Made by a program: the position numbers and the translations under genes. From Candidatus Kurthia intestinigallinarum (GTDB taxonomy: Bacteria; Bacillota; Bacilli; Bacillales_A; Planococcaceae): a DNA stretch of 64,000 bases. Below, one piece after another: positions 49,757 to 59,303 of this stretch. Position 1 is the first letter of the stretch; every line of letters begins with the position of its first letter. The notes beneath the pieces are model-generated. The model did no database searches, had not been told where the DNA came from, and saw only the letters and a list, made by a program, of their open reading frames with translations. The stretch spans positions 806,001-870,000 of the forward strand of contig NZ_JTFC01000031.1 in NCBI RefSeq assembly GCF_003991225.1, in the 5' to 3' direction.

Positions 49757-51464
49757 GCGCGCTCGCCTCCTGTTGTGATTCAATAATTGCCGCATACAAA
49801 GGAGATGTCTTCGAAAGCTCATCATGCGTACCCGATGCCACAATCTTTCCGTCATCCATTAAGAAAACGCGGTCTGTTGCTTGGGCTGTATGTACCTTTT
49901 GGGTTACGACAATCATCGTCGCCTGCTCCTTCTGAAGCGCAGCCCAGAGTTTTTCCTCCGTTTGGATATCAAGTGCACTCATACTATCGTCAAACAGTAA
50001 AATCGCAGGCTTTCGAATAAGCGCACGCGCAATCGCAATGCGCTGCTTTTGACCACCTGACAGATTGACACCTTTTTGACCAACACGTGTTTGATAACCG
50101 TCATCAAATGCCATAATCGCATCATGAATTTGGGCCTTCTTACACGCTTCCTCAACTTCCTCAAGCGTTGCATCCTTTTTGCCCCACACGATATTATCAA
50201 AAATTGTTCCAGTAAAAAGTAGCGAGCGCTGTGGTACGAAGCCAATCTTTTCACGTAATGCTGCTACTGGCCACTGTGCAATTGGAACGCCCTCAACCGT
50301 CACTTGTCCCGCCGTTGCATCATATAATCTAGGAATTAGCTGTAGCAATGTACTTTTCCCTGAACCTGTCGCCCCCATAATCGCAATTTGCTCGCGTGGA
50401 CGCAACGTAAAATCGATATCTTTTAAAATCTCTTTTCCTTCTACATACGAAAAATTTACACGTTCAAAGGTTACCTCAGCATCATTTTCCTTTGTCGGAT
50501 TAAGTGTTGTCGCAGTGGTTGCCTGTTCAATAGCAAGTACCTCCTCCATACGATCAGCCGATGCTTTTGCACGTGCAAATAATACGATAATAAATGAAAA
50601 CATACTAAAGTTTCCGGTAATGCGTAGTGCATAGTTGATAACAGCCACTAGGTCCCCGACTGGCATCGAGCGAGCTTGGATCTGCTCCGCACCAAACCAA
50701 ATAATAATAAGTAGCGCCGCATTCATCACAACGAGTAAAATCGGCTGTACAATCTCCATTAATTGAAGCGCACGCGACGTGTTATCACGTAACTTTTGCG
50801 CGATTTTGACGAAACGAGAAGATTCGTACAGGCCACGCATATACGCTTTAATCAAACGTGTTGCTTGTAAATTCTCTTGAATGACGCGATTGACGCGGTC
50901 AATCGTGCGCTGTACACGCTCAAAGCTCTGACCGCCCTTTTTGACCATATACCATAAAAATAATAATAAAAATGGTACGGGTGCAACGAGGTAAAGCGCT
51001 AACTCCACATTTACGAAAAATACTAAAATCAAACTGCCAATAACAACAAGTGGCGCGCGAAGCATAAAGCGCATGCTCATAAAGAATACCTGCTGCACTT
51101 GCGTAACATCATTTGTTAGACGTGTAATCAGTGCTGATGTTGGAAATTTCAAAAAATTAGGCATCGATAGTGACTGCACTTTTTTAAATAACGCAATACG
51201 CAAATCATAGGCAAAGCTCTGTGCGGCATGTGCTGAGAAAAAGGAATTCGTAATCCCAGCCGCAAACGCGAGTAAACCAAGCCCCATCATAATGCTTCCC
51301 CACGTCACTACATAGGTCATGTCACCTTTCATAATGCCTTCATCGACAATTTTACCAATGATAAGTGGTTGAATAAGCTCCACAGCTAGTTCAACAAGCA
51401 TGAACGCGAGTGCGATGATTGCTGGCCATTTATACGGCCCCATATACGCTAAAATTTTTTTCAT
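49749..51464 (-). CDS. bmrC: Heterodimeric ABC exporter, degenerate half (BmrC-like)
   Basis: 571 residues: transmembrane domain (~10-310) and ATPase domain (~335-565). Walker A GATGSGKST, canonical signature LSGGQKQR, but Walker B reads ILLFDDSMSALD: Asp replaces the catalytic Glu, and the H-loop His is replaced by Gln (VTQKVH). This is the inactive-site half of asymmetric exporters such as BmrC. ATG 51464 with GGAAGATTGCG. No bmrB-like leader peptide was found in the 90 bp upstream, only the terminator of the preceding gene. Confidence 0.85.
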   Translation of the reverse strand: MKKILAYMGPYKWPAIIALAFMLVELAVELIQPLIIGKIVDEGIMKGDMTYVVTWGSIMMGLGLLAFAAGITNSFFSAHAAQSFAYDLRIALFKKVQSLSMPNFLKFPTSALITRLTNDVTQVQQVFFMSMRFMLRAPLVVIGSLILVFFVNVELALYLVAPVPFLLLFLWYMVKKGGQSFERVQRTIDRVNRVIQENLQATRLIKAYMRGLYESSRFVKIAQKLRDNTSRALQLMEIVQPILLVVMNAALLIIIWFGAEQIQARSMPVGDLVAVINYALRITGNFSMFSFIIVLFARAKASADRMEEVLAIEQATTATTLNPTKENDAEVTFERVNFSYVEGKEILKDIDFTLRPREQIAIMGATGSGKSTLLQLIPRLYDATAGQVTVEGVPIAQWPVAALREKIGFVPQRSLLFTGTIFDNIVWGKKDATLEEVEEACKKAQIHDAIMAFDDGYQTRVGQKGVNLSGGQKQRIAIARALIRKPAILLFDDSMSALDIQTEEKLWAALQKEQATMIVVTQKVHTAQATDRVFLMDDGKIVASGTHDELSKTSPLYAAIIESQQEASAHV

Positions 51465-51507
51465 CGCAATCTTCCTTTCTATTTATTTCGATAATCGTAT
51501 TTTCTCA

Positions 51508-51548
51508 CAAAAAAACAGGCTCCGCCATCAAGTTGACCATAAGCCTGT
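51508..51548 (-). terminator. Terminator of the EamA gene
   Basis: ACAGGCT (51515-51521) / AGCCTGT (51542-51548), with an inner TCAA/TTGA pair and a minus-strand T-run, seven bases after the stop at 51555. Confidence 0.7.
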
Positions 51549-51554
51549 AAATCA

Positions 51555-52475
51555 TTACTTCTCTAACGCATTTTTCCGTGATTGTCGGTCTCCTTCTATT
51601 GATAACCATGTCACAAATAATAACATGACAACGACGCCTACAAATTGATAAAGCTCAAGCGTACGCCCAAGCCATACAATCGATACAGCTGTTGCGGTTA
51701 GCGGCTCCATACTTGATAACACGCTCGTTTCAACAGGTGTAATATACGTCATGCTTCCGAGAAATAGCACAAAAGCAATCGTACCAAAGAAAATAACGCC
51801 GAGCATCATTAGTAAAATTTGAGGCTGCATGAGCACTGCCCACTGCTCCCATTGCCAAAATCCTGAAATAATCCCAAGAACACTACCGCCGACAATCATC
51901 GACCACGCAACCACTTGCATAACGCCCCATTCATTCATGATTTTTACCGGGTACACCGTATAAAATGCGAAAGCGAAGCCAAGTGCCACACCCCAAATTA
52001 AAGCACTGTTACTTACGAGTAATTCATTTAACTGCCCATTTGTTAGTAGTAAAAACAAGCCAACAAGTGTCCCGATAATGCCTAAAACCTGATAAATGGG
52101 TGGTAGCATTTTATTAGCAAAAGACACATATAAAATAATAAAAATTGGCGCTAAAAATTGTAATAATGTTGCAAACACTGCATTACTACTATTAATGGTT
52201 GCTACAAATGTATATTGTACGCCTAACATACCAATTAAGCTAAATAATACCAATGACGTAGCCCAATATTTATTTTTCCAAATCGCTGTCACATTTTGAC
52301 CACGCCACTTAATGAATGATAATAGCGCAATTCCAGCAAGTAATAGTCGGATTGTTAGCATGAAGGACGCATTTATTGCCCCTTCATGTAAAATCCACTC
52401 CATCATTGGTCCTGTAGCGCCCCACAACATAGAGCCAATTAAGACCATCAAAATACCTTTTAGATGTTTATTCAT
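51555..52475 (-). CDS. EamA-family (DMT) permease
   Basis: 306 residues with ten hydrophobic segments in two EamA repeats (about 5-135 and 150-290): GSMLWGATGPMMEW near 14, APIFIILYVS near 119, and GTIAFVLFLGSMTYITPVETSVLSSMEPLTA near 228. These exporters/importers carry amino acids or metabolites; the specific cargo is unknown. ATG 52475. It lies upstream of bmrCD on the same strand but with an intervening terminator. Confidence 0.83.
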   Translation of the reverse strand: MNKHLKGILMVLIGSMLWGATGPMMEWILHEGAINASFMLTIRLLLAGIALLSFIKWRGQNVTAIWKNKYWATSLVLFSLIGMLGVQYTFVATINSSNAVFATLLQFLAPIFIILYVSFANKMLPPIYQVLGIIGTLVGLFLLLTNGQLNELLVSNSALIWGVALGFAFAFYTVYPVKIMNEWGVMQVVAWSMIVGGSVLGIISGFWQWEQWAVLMQPQILLMMLGVIFFGTIAFVLFLGSMTYITPVETSVLSSMEPLTATAVSIVWLGRTLELYQFVGVVVMLLFVTWLSIEGDRQSRKNALEK

Positions 52476-52675
52476 ACAATACTTTTTACCCCTTAATTTT
52501 TATTTTTATAGAAGACAATAATCCTATTTTAAATTTCAAATATCCTTCTCTTCTCACTCTTTTTCCCCTATCTTGTAAAGATTATTGCCAATTATCTATC
52601 CATTAGTAATGACTTACAACTCATTTTTCTTTATAATAGAACTTATTAAAGTACTTTCAAGGAGTCGTTGCGTAC

Positions 52676-54679
52676 ATGAATGAAGTCGAGAATATTTTTC
52701 AATATGCTAATCCGATACTAAATCACATTCACAGTCCTATGATGACATTGGACCATGAAGGAAATATTATTTCATGGAATACCTATTGTGAAAATGTATT
52801 TGGATACAGTACAGATGAGGTATTAGGTAAATTTCCACCAATTTTTAATGATGAACAAGACAAGGTGGAAGAACAATTTACTACTATTTTACGCTCACAC
52901 AAAGAACTTACGCTAAATAATTTCACATTATTAACAAAAGATTCAGAAATGCTGCAAATGTCTCTTTTTGCAAAAGCATTAACAATTAGAGACGAACGCA
53001 TTATTATGGTTCGTTTCCTTAATGCTTTTTCATCAGAAGAAAGTGCTGTAGCAGAACTTAGCTGCCTTCGCTCAGGCTTAGAAGAATCATTTATGGTTCT
53101 CTCTCTTGACCATGAAGGTCTCATTAACTTTGCCAACCCACTTTACTTAAAATATAGTAAATGGACGCCAAAACGTATTTTAGGTAAAACATTGTGGCAA
53201 ATGTTCCCTCAAACAGATGTGGGTACAGAACAAGTAAATGAAATTTGGAATGTCATTCATAGCGGCAAGATTTGGCAGGGTGAAGTAGAAAAAATGACGA
53301 AAGACGGCACATCTTATTGGGTTGAGCTAATTGCTATCCCTGTCACTACTTCTGGCAAAACACCTGATTATTATCTTGTGTTAGCAAAAGATATCACAGA
53401 GAAAAAATTACTACAACAGCGTTTAGAAAAAATTGCCTATGTAGACCAAGAAACCGGCTTAATGAATCGATATCGCTTAGAGCAAATCGTCAATGAAATG
53501 ATTGATCAAAAACAACATTTCACATTCGTTTACTTGAGCATCGATAAATTCTATTCATTAAAAGAGTTATACAATGAAGAAATGGAAAGCATCCTACTAC
53601 AAGAATTTACAAATCGTATGAAAATGTACTTCCAAGATAGTGTAATGGCCCGTATCACAATCAATGATTTTGCTGTTTTAACACCGCTTGGCGAATGGTT
53701 CATCCAAGGCTTCCTAGCGTACTTAAAACAACATCCAATTTATATTGATGGCATGGCATTGCCGCTAACAATTTGTGGGGGTATTTCAAAATATCCAGAG
53801 GACCAACAAACATTTAACCACCTATTAAAAGCATCTCATGCAATTATTGATAAAATTCATACAGAGGGCGGTAGCACCATCGCTAGCCTTTCAAATGATG
53901 ACCATAAAGCACTTAGCAAGCGTGCAATGATTGAAAAACGCTTAATGATTGCGCTCGATCAAAAGGATTTAAAAGTATTATACCAACCACAATTAAACTT
54001 AGAATCAAATAAAATCGAAGCTGTTGAGGCCCTTGTACGCTGGGAAGATTCTGAACTTGGTATTATCCCGCCAGATGTTTTAATCCCGATTGCAGAGGAA
54101 ACGGGTCTGATTAATGACATCGGTACATTTATGCTTGAAAAATCATGTGAGCAAGCCGTTGCATGGAAAAACAGCGGACACACGATTCGCGTCAGCATCA
54201 ACTCATCTGTTCGTGAGTTCCGAGATAAAAACATGGTGAAATTAATTCGTGAAGTGCTAGAGCGCACAAACTGCCCTGCTTCTCTTTTACAAATTGAAAT
54301 TACCGAAAAATTCGCATTAGAAGCTGAAGCAGAATCATCTATCATTACACAAATGAAACAACTACAAGCAGATGGCATTCGCTTTGTACTCGATGACTTT
54401 GGTACAGGCTATGCATCATTCCGTTATATGCAGCTTCTACCACTTGAAGAATTTAAAATTGACCAAACGTTCATTTCAACACTGACATATCAAAAGAAAA
54501 CACAAAAATTGATTCACGGTATGATTCAATTTGGCCATTCTTTAAATATGCGCGTCGTTGCAGAGGGCGTTGAAAATAAAGAGCAATTGGAATTACTTAG
54601 CGAATATGGATGTAATGCGGCCCAAGGATATCATATTGGCCGCCCATCTGAAGTCGCAACAATTGAACCATTATTTTAA
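52676..54679 (+). CDS. PAS-GGDEF-EAL cyclic-di-GMP phosphodiesterase
   Basis: 667 residues, no membrane segment. Two PAS domains (~15-120, SPMMTLDHEGNIISWN; ~130-245, VLSLDHEGLINFANP) precede a GGDEF-like domain (~255-405) whose signature is degraded (RITINDFAVL), so cyclase activity is unlikely. The EAL domain (~420-665) is intact: EALVRW, NSSVREF, EITEKF, DDFGTGYASF, FKIDQTFI, AEGVEN and the final Gln in AAQGYHIGRP. It should hydrolyse c-di-GMP in response to a signal sensed by PAS. Monocistronic. Confidence 0.88.
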   Translation: MNEVENIFQYANPILNHIHSPMMTLDHEGNIISWNTYCENVFGYSTDEVLGKFPPIFNDEQDKVEEQFTTILRSHKELTLNNFTLLTKDSEMLQMSLFAKALTIRDERIIMVRFLNAFSSEESAVAELSCLRSGLEESFMVLSLDHEGLINFANPLYLKYSKWTPKRILGKTLWQMFPQTDVGTEQVNEIWNVIHSGKIWQGEVEKMTKDGTSYWVELIAIPVTTSGKTPDYYLVLAKDITEKKLLQQRLEKIAYVDQETGLMNRYRLEQIVNEMIDQKQHFTFVYLSIDKFYSLKELYNEEMESILLQEFTNRMKMYFQDSVMARITINDFAVLTPLGEWFIQGFLAYLKQHPIYIDGMALPLTICGGISKYPEDQQTFNHLLKASHAIIDKIHTEGGSTIASLSNDDHKALSKRAMIEKRLMIALDQKDLKVLYQPQLNLESNKIEAVEALVRWEDSELGIIPPDVLIPIAEETGLINDIGTFMLEKSCEQAVAWKNSGHTIRVSINSSVREFRDKNMVKLIREVLERTNCPASLLQIEITEKFALEAEAESSIITQMKQLQADGIRFVLDDFGTGYASFRYMQLLPLEEFKIDQTFISTLTYQKKTQKLIHGMIQFGHSLNMRVVAEGVENKEQLELLSEYGCNAAQGYHIGRPSEVATIEPLF

Positions 54680-54683
54680 TAAA

Positions 54684-54727
54684 AAAAAACCACTTTTAGC
54701 TAATTTCGGCTAATTGTGGTTTTTTAT
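54684..54727 (+). terminator. Terminator of the EAL gene
   Basis: AAACCAC / GTGGTTT outer stem with inner AGC/GCT pairing and a T-run. Confidence 0.75.
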
Positions 54728-54774
54728 TTTTGATAGTGTACAATTAAGGTACAAAAGCTACAGGGGGGTTCAGT

Positions 54775-56124
54775 GTGCAATGGTTTCCAAAGACTAAATT
54801 AGGGAAAGTTAATTTAGCTCTACTTATCGTACTTATTGTTTTAGTAGGTTGTTTCTTTGTCCTATTAAATAGTAATCAAACAGGGCAAAATCTCGCTGGT
54901 GCTGTACAAAAAATTAGCGAAGAGCCCACAAAACCAAAAAAACAAGAAGTTAACAAGGTCGTCGTTACATCTCTTAAATCCCCAGTTAAAGGAATTTTAT
55001 ACAATAAGGAAGTTTCTCGTGCGGAGAACTACACACTAATGTATCCTTTAACAGGGGTTGAAAAAGTAGACGATGCAATTCAGAAAAAGATTTACAAAAA
55101 ACGTGATAGATTCACAAAATCAGATGCTAAGAAATTAGTCCTATCAGTTAATACGACAACGTCTAATAAAAAGGTAAGCTTTATCATAAAACAAAAAGAA
55201 CTTCAAAAAGACCGTACTGTTATCACAACAGCGCAAACCTTTACATATGATCGCCATACGAAAAAATTGGTGTCGATTCAAGATATCATTAGCACAGATG
55301 TCCGTCTTAACCGTATGTCAAAGGAAGTGCGTATCAAGTTACAGCAGAAGAATAAGAACTTAGCGATTTCAGCAAAAAAAATCGATAAATTAACCGAGCC
55401 AAGCTGGTCAAAATTCAACGATTTCTCATTAGATGGCAACAATTTAAAAATTTATTATCAACCACATACTTTCACAGACAAATTAACATCTGTGACGATT
55501 CCATTAGATCGTCTAAATCAAAAATACGATGTACCGGTCTTTTCATTAAATACACATGGTAAAAAATATGTGGCACTTACATTTGATGATGGTCCGAATA
55601 AAAATGTGACACCGCGTATTTTAAAGACGCTTAAAAAGCATCATGCAAAAGCGACGTTTTATATGCTTGGAAAATCTGTAAGTGAAGCTTCTGATACTGC
55701 GAAGGCAGTTGTAGCGGGTGGTCATGAAATTGGCAATCATTCCTATGGACATGAAAACTTATCGAAAATGACGGCCGCAAATGCACTTAAAAATATTGAA
55801 CATTCGAATACATTAATTAAAAAAGCAACTGGCATTGAGCCGTTAACGATTCGTCCGCCGTATGGTGCACGTAATCATGGGCTTGAGCAGCAATTATCAC
55901 AGCCAACTGTTTTATGGGGCGTTGATACACTCGACTGGAAAACGCGTAATGCCGCTTCTACCCTACAAGCAGTTAAACAGCATCTATATCCTGGTGCCAT
56001 CATCTTGATGCATGACATCCACCCAACAACTGCTGATGCATTAGATAGTATCTTGACGTACTTGGAAAGCAAGGGCTATACATGTGTGACCATCTCTCAG
56101 CTAGAAGGTAAGGCACAGCCTTAA
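54775..56124 (+). CDS. Peptidoglycan/polysaccharide deacetylase, PdaC-like
   Basis: 449 residues. An N-terminal membrane anchor (about 12-32), a middle DUF3298/DUF4163-like region (~60-255, FTYDRHTKKLVSIQDII), and a NodB domain (~265-445): LTFDDGPNKN (motif 1), HEIGNHSYGHENLS (motif 2 metal ligands), RPPYGARN (motif 3), VDTLDWK (motif 4), ILMHDIH (motif 5). All catalytic residues are present. The same order occurs in B. subtilis PdaC, a cell-wall MurNAc/chitin deacetylase. GTG start 54775 with AGGGGGGTT. Ended by R6. Confidence 0.87.
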   Translation: MQWFPKTKLGKVNLALLIVLIVLVGCFFVLLNSNQTGQNLAGAVQKISEEPTKPKKQEVNKVVVTSLKSPVKGILYNKEVSRAENYTLMYPLTGVEKVDDAIQKKIYKKRDRFTKSDAKKLVLSVNTTTSNKKVSFIIKQKELQKDRTVITTAQTFTYDRHTKKLVSIQDIISTDVRLNRMSKEVRIKLQQKNKNLAISAKKIDKLTEPSWSKFNDFSLDGNNLKIYYQPHTFTDKLTSVTIPLDRLNQKYDVPVFSLNTHGKKYVALTFDDGPNKNVTPRILKTLKKHHAKATFYMLGKSVSEASDTAKAVVAGGHEIGNHSYGHENLSKMTAANALKNIEHSNTLIKKATGIEPLTIRPPYGARNHGLEQQLSQPTVLWGVDTLDWKTRNAASTLQAVKQHLYPGAIILMHDIHPTTADALDSILTYLESKGYTCVTISQLEGKAQP

Positions 56125-56132
56125 ATAATAAA

Positions 56133-56269
56133 AAAGCGGCTTTGACATACGTGTAAAGCCGCTCCTATAAGCATAAGAAAAACCGGAACCGCGCTGTGAC
56201 GCGGTTCCGGTTTTTCGTTGCGAAGTCTTAAAAAAGAAAATGATATGTTTTGTCCCAAGCCTCTTTTTT
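56133..56269. repeat. Nested-hairpin repeat R6
   Basis: GCGGCTTTGACATACGTG ... AACCGGAACCGCGC / GCGGTTCCGGTT ... TTTTGTCCCAAGCCTCTTT, with the left spacer about 13 bp shorter than in R1. Between convergent pdaC-like and aldehyde dehydrogenase genes. Confidence 0.87.
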
Positions 56270-56274
56270 TCTAA

Positions 56275-57750
56275 CTAGCAATCAATTTGAGCGCGCTGTA
56301 ATCGTCCACTAAAATCGATATAAACACTTTTCAGCTCTGTATATAACTCAAGCGCACTCGCCCCTGAATCACGATGACCATTCCCTGTCCCCTTCGTGCC
56401 GCCAAACGGTAAATGAACTTCTGCTCCCGTCGTACCGGCATTCACATAGACGATTCCTGTATCTAAATCACGCTGTGCACGAAATACCGTATTGACATCC
56501 TGTGTATAAATCGAGCTCGACAAGCCGTATGTCACACTGTTGTTAACGGCAACTGCCTCTTCTAAATTCGCTACTTGAATTAAGCCGATGACTGGTCCAA
56601 AAATTTCTTCCTGTGCTAGACGAGAATCCGGGCGTACTTGATTAAATAATGTTGGTGCATAGTAGCAGCCCAAATCAAAATCATCACCCTCTAAAATATG
56701 GCCTCCTGTTAATAATTTCGCACCATCTAGCTGCGCAAGCTCAACATAGCTATGAATTTTATAAAGGGCTTCCATATTAATAACCGGTCCTACTTTATTC
56801 GCCTCATCTAGCCCATTGCCAATTGTTAATTTCTCGATTTCTGTAATGAGCTTTTGCTCTAGCTGCTCGGCAACCGCTTCATGCACAATGACACGGCTAC
56901 ATGCCGTACAGCGCTGACCAGCCGTACCAAATGCACTCCACACAATGCCTTCTACTGCTAAATCAAGATCCGCATCATCCATGACAATAACTGCATTTTT
57001 GCCGCCTAATTCAAGTGACACTTTTTTCAAATGATAGCCACCAAGCTCTGCCACTTTACGTCCCGTCGATGTAGAGCCCGTAAAGGAAATGACATTAATA
57101 TGAGGATTTTGTACAAGCTCTGTTCCAATGTCTCCTCCTGAGCCAAAGACAATATTCACAACACCTTTTGGTAAGCCAACCTCATCAAAGATTTTCGCCA
57201 TCTCATAGGCAATCATCGGTGTTTCAGAGGCCGGCTTCCAAATGACCGCATTACCACTAACAATCGCAGGGAATGCCTTTAATAAGGGCACGCCAATCGG
57301 GAAATTCCATGGTGTAATTAATCCTACGACGCCAACTGGTGTGCGCACGCTCATCGCAAATTTATCTGTCAGTTCAGATGGTGTCGTCTCACCAAGTAAA
57401 CGGCGTCCTTCCCCTGCCATATAAAAGGCCATATCAATGCCTTCTTGAATTTCACCACGTGCCTCTTCAATGACCTTTCCCATCTCCTCGGTCAAAATAC
57501 GTGCGAGCTGCTCCTTTTTTTCCTTTAATTTATAACCAATATCGAGTAAATAATCTGCCCGTTTTGGCGCTGGTACTTGTCCCCATACTTTTTGAGCCTG
57601 CTCTGCTGTGCGTATGGCAAAGTCTAGTGTATGTAGCGTGGCCATCGGTACTTCTGCAATTGTGTCACTTGTTGCAGGATTTAGAACATCTAAATATTTT
57701 TCCTCTTCATTGATGTAAAATGCCCCATCAATATAATGCGCTAATTTCAT
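56275..57750 (-). CDS. NAD(P)-dependent aldehyde dehydrogenase (GucD/YcbD-like)
   Basis: 491 residues. NAD-binding TPWNFPIGVPLLKAFPAIVSGNAVIWKP region near 140-168, FTGSTSTGRKV near 220, catalytic Glu in LELGGKNA near 243 and catalytic Cys in GTAGQRCTACSRV near 277, EEIFGPV near 376. The sequence is nearest to 2,5-dioxovalerate/ketoglutarate-semialdehyde-type dehydrogenases, but substrate cannot be fixed. Start taken as ATG 57750 with GGGAGGATTGTGT; the longer frame to 57876 has no site. Convergent with the PdaC-like gene. Confidence 0.88.
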   Translation of the reverse strand: MKLAHYIDGAFYINEEEKYLDVLNPATSDTIAEVPMATLHTLDFAIRTAEQAQKVWGQVPAPKRADYLLDIGYKLKEKKEQLARILTEEMGKVIEEARGEIQEGIDMAFYMAGEGRRLLGETTPSELTDKFAMSVRTPVGVVGLITPWNFPIGVPLLKAFPAIVSGNAVIWKPASETPMIAYEMAKIFDEVGLPKGVVNIVFGSGGDIGTELVQNPHINVISFTGSTSTGRKVAELGGYHLKKVSLELGGKNAVIVMDDADLDLAVEGIVWSAFGTAGQRCTACSRVIVHEAVAEQLEQKLITEIEKLTIGNGLDEANKVGPVINMEALYKIHSYVELAQLDGAKLLTGGHILEGDDFDLGCYYAPTLFNQVRPDSRLAQEEIFGPVIGLIQVANLEEAVAVNNSVTYGLSSSIYTQDVNTVFRAQRDLDTGIVYVNAGTTGAEVHLPFGGTKGTGNGHRDSGASALELYTELKSVYIDFSGRLQRAQIDC

Positions 57751-57893
57751 ACACAATCCTCCCAAATGTCTTTTTTTAAAATTAACAGAAAATACAGTTT
57801 TTTTGAAGTATCTAACGATGGATTTTTTAAATTTGAAACTTTTCCGGTCACAATGCGTATATAAATAAAATAGCATTTACGGGAGGAACACAT

Positions 57894-58694
57894 ATGAAGA
57901 ATGATGAAATCGATTTTAAAATCCACGGCGATGATATGCAATTTGTTGAAATTGAGCTAGATCCAGGTGAAACGGCTATTGCCGAAGCAGGTTCAATGAT
58001 GATGATGGAAGATGGCATCCAAATGGAAACGATTTTTGGGGATGGCTCACAAGCAAGTGGTGCTGGTGGCTTTATGGGCAAATTAATGGGCGCTGGTAAA
58101 CGACTAATTACTGGTGAAAGCCTCTTTATTACTACATTCACAAACCAAGGTCATGGTAAGCAACACGTCTCATTCGCAGCGCCTTATCCTGGTCGTATTA
58201 TTCCAATGGATTTAAGCCAATATAATGGTAAAATCATTTGTCAAAAGGATGCCTTTCTCGCGGCAGCACGTGGCGTGTCTGTTGGCGTTGAGTTCCAGCG
58301 TAAATTAGGTGCGGGCTTCTTCGGTGGTGAGGGCTTTATTATGCAAAAGCTAGAAGGTGATGGCCTAGCATTTGTTCATGCGGGCGGTACTATTATCCGT
58401 AAAGACCTGCGCCCAGGCGAGCGTCTACGTATTGATACAGGTTGCTTAGTCGCGATGACGGACCGTGTAAATTACGATATCGAGCGTGCAGGCGGTGTCA
58501 AAACATCGTTATTTGGTGGCGAAGGTTTATTCCTTGCGACGTTACAAGGACCCGGTTCTGTCTGGATTCAATCAATGCCATTTAGCCGTTTAGCAAGTCG
58601 TGTATTCGCCTCTGCACCTGTATCACAAGGCGGTGGCGGTCAATCAAGTGGTGAAGGCGGCATCGGCGGTCTATTTGATTTATTTAATAAATAA
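57894..58694 (+). CDS. AIM24/TIGR00266 family protein
   Basis: 266 residues, beta-rich: [21 protein letters not shown] near 18-38, [21 protein letters not shown] near 58, [22 protein letters not shown] near 147 and [18 protein letters not shown] near 205, the repeats of the TIGR00266 domain. Glycine-rich tail [18 protein letters not shown]. No defined activity in bacteria; homologues are co-listed with tellurium-resistance-like loci. ATG 57894 with GGGAGGAACACAT. Ended by R7. Confidence 0.85.
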   Translation: MKNDEIDFKIHGDDMQFVEIELDPGETAIAEAGSMMMMEDGIQMETIFGDGSQASGAGGFMGKLMGAGKRLITGESLFITTFTNQGHGKQHVSFAAPYPGRIIPMDLSQYNGKIICQKDAFLAAARGVSVGVEFQRKLGAGFFGGEGFIMQKLEGDGLAFVHAGGTIIRKDLRPGERLRIDTGCLVAMTDRVNYDIERAGGVKTSLFGGEGLFLATLQGPGSVWIQSMPFSRLASRVFASAPVSQGGGGQSSGEGGIGGLFDLFNK

Positions 58695-58702
58695 CTACAA
58701 CA

Positions 58703-58841
58703 AAAAGAAGTGACTGGAACAAAACACGTCATTTTTCCTTTTTAGTGTTCGCAACGAAAAACCGGAAACGCGCCTAGTGCGATTCCGGTTTTTCTTATGC
58801 TCATAGGAGCGATTGTTTTTATACATAAGCCACTTCTTTTT
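58703..58841. repeat. Nested-hairpin repeat R7 (inverse orientation)
   Basis: AAAGAAGTGACTGGAACAAAACACG ... AACCGGAAACGCG / GCGATTCCGGTT ... TACATAAGCCACTTCTTTT. The outer arms have diverged but in a compensated way: AAGAAGTG pairs with CACTTCTT. Between convergent genes. Confidence 0.83.
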
Positions 58842-58847
58842 TATGGC

Positions 58848-59291
58848 CTAATCCCACGTATTAAAAATAATTTCGCCTAGATTACGCGGTTTCCAGTGCT
58901 CAATTGCCACCAATTCTTCCCCGTCTAATGCTTGTAGTTCTTTACCTGTCGGGTATGTCAACAGCGTATCCTCATCTAGCAATGTGTAATGCTCACTAAG
59001 TGCTGTTAGTTGCTCTGGAATATCACAAAAATCAAGTGGATCATCATCTTTTGCAAAGCTCACTAATGGATAGTAGCTATTTAAAAGCACAATCACACGC
59101 TCATCATTAATATCAAATAACGCTTTATGATATGTAAATGGATAATCACATTCGACGATATTCACAAGTGTCACTTCTGGATGTAGCGCTGCATCATAGC
59201 ATGCCGTACGGAATTCTTTGTAGTCGTTCTCTTCAATTGTCGTTACATCACATTCCTTACAAAAACCTGTAATCCCTTTTGCTAAAACCAT
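58848..59291 (-). CDS. Hypothetical acidic protein with N-terminal CxxC
   Basis: 147 residues, acidic, no signal or membrane segment. GFCKECDVTTIEEN at residues 9-22 carries a CxxC pair that could bind metal or be redox-active; it ends GEIIFNTWD. ATG 59291 follows AAGGAGGAAGC, 12 bases after the hydroxyacid dehydrogenase gene, so the two are one operon. No family recognised. Confidence 0.7.
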   Translation of the reverse strand: MVLAKGITGFCKECDVTTIEENDYKEFRTACYDAALHPEVTLVNIVECDYPFTYHKALFDINDERVIVLLNSYYPLVSFAKDDDPLDFCDIPEQLTALSEHYTLLDEDTLLTYPTGKELQALDGEELVAIEHWKPRNLGEIIFNTWD

Positions 59292-59303
59292 GCTTCTTCC
59301 TCC

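Noticed and set aside
57781-57795. CodY-like box before the aldehyde dehydrogenase
   Set aside because: 12 of 15 matches with two mismatches in the core TTTT half; not distinguishable from background.
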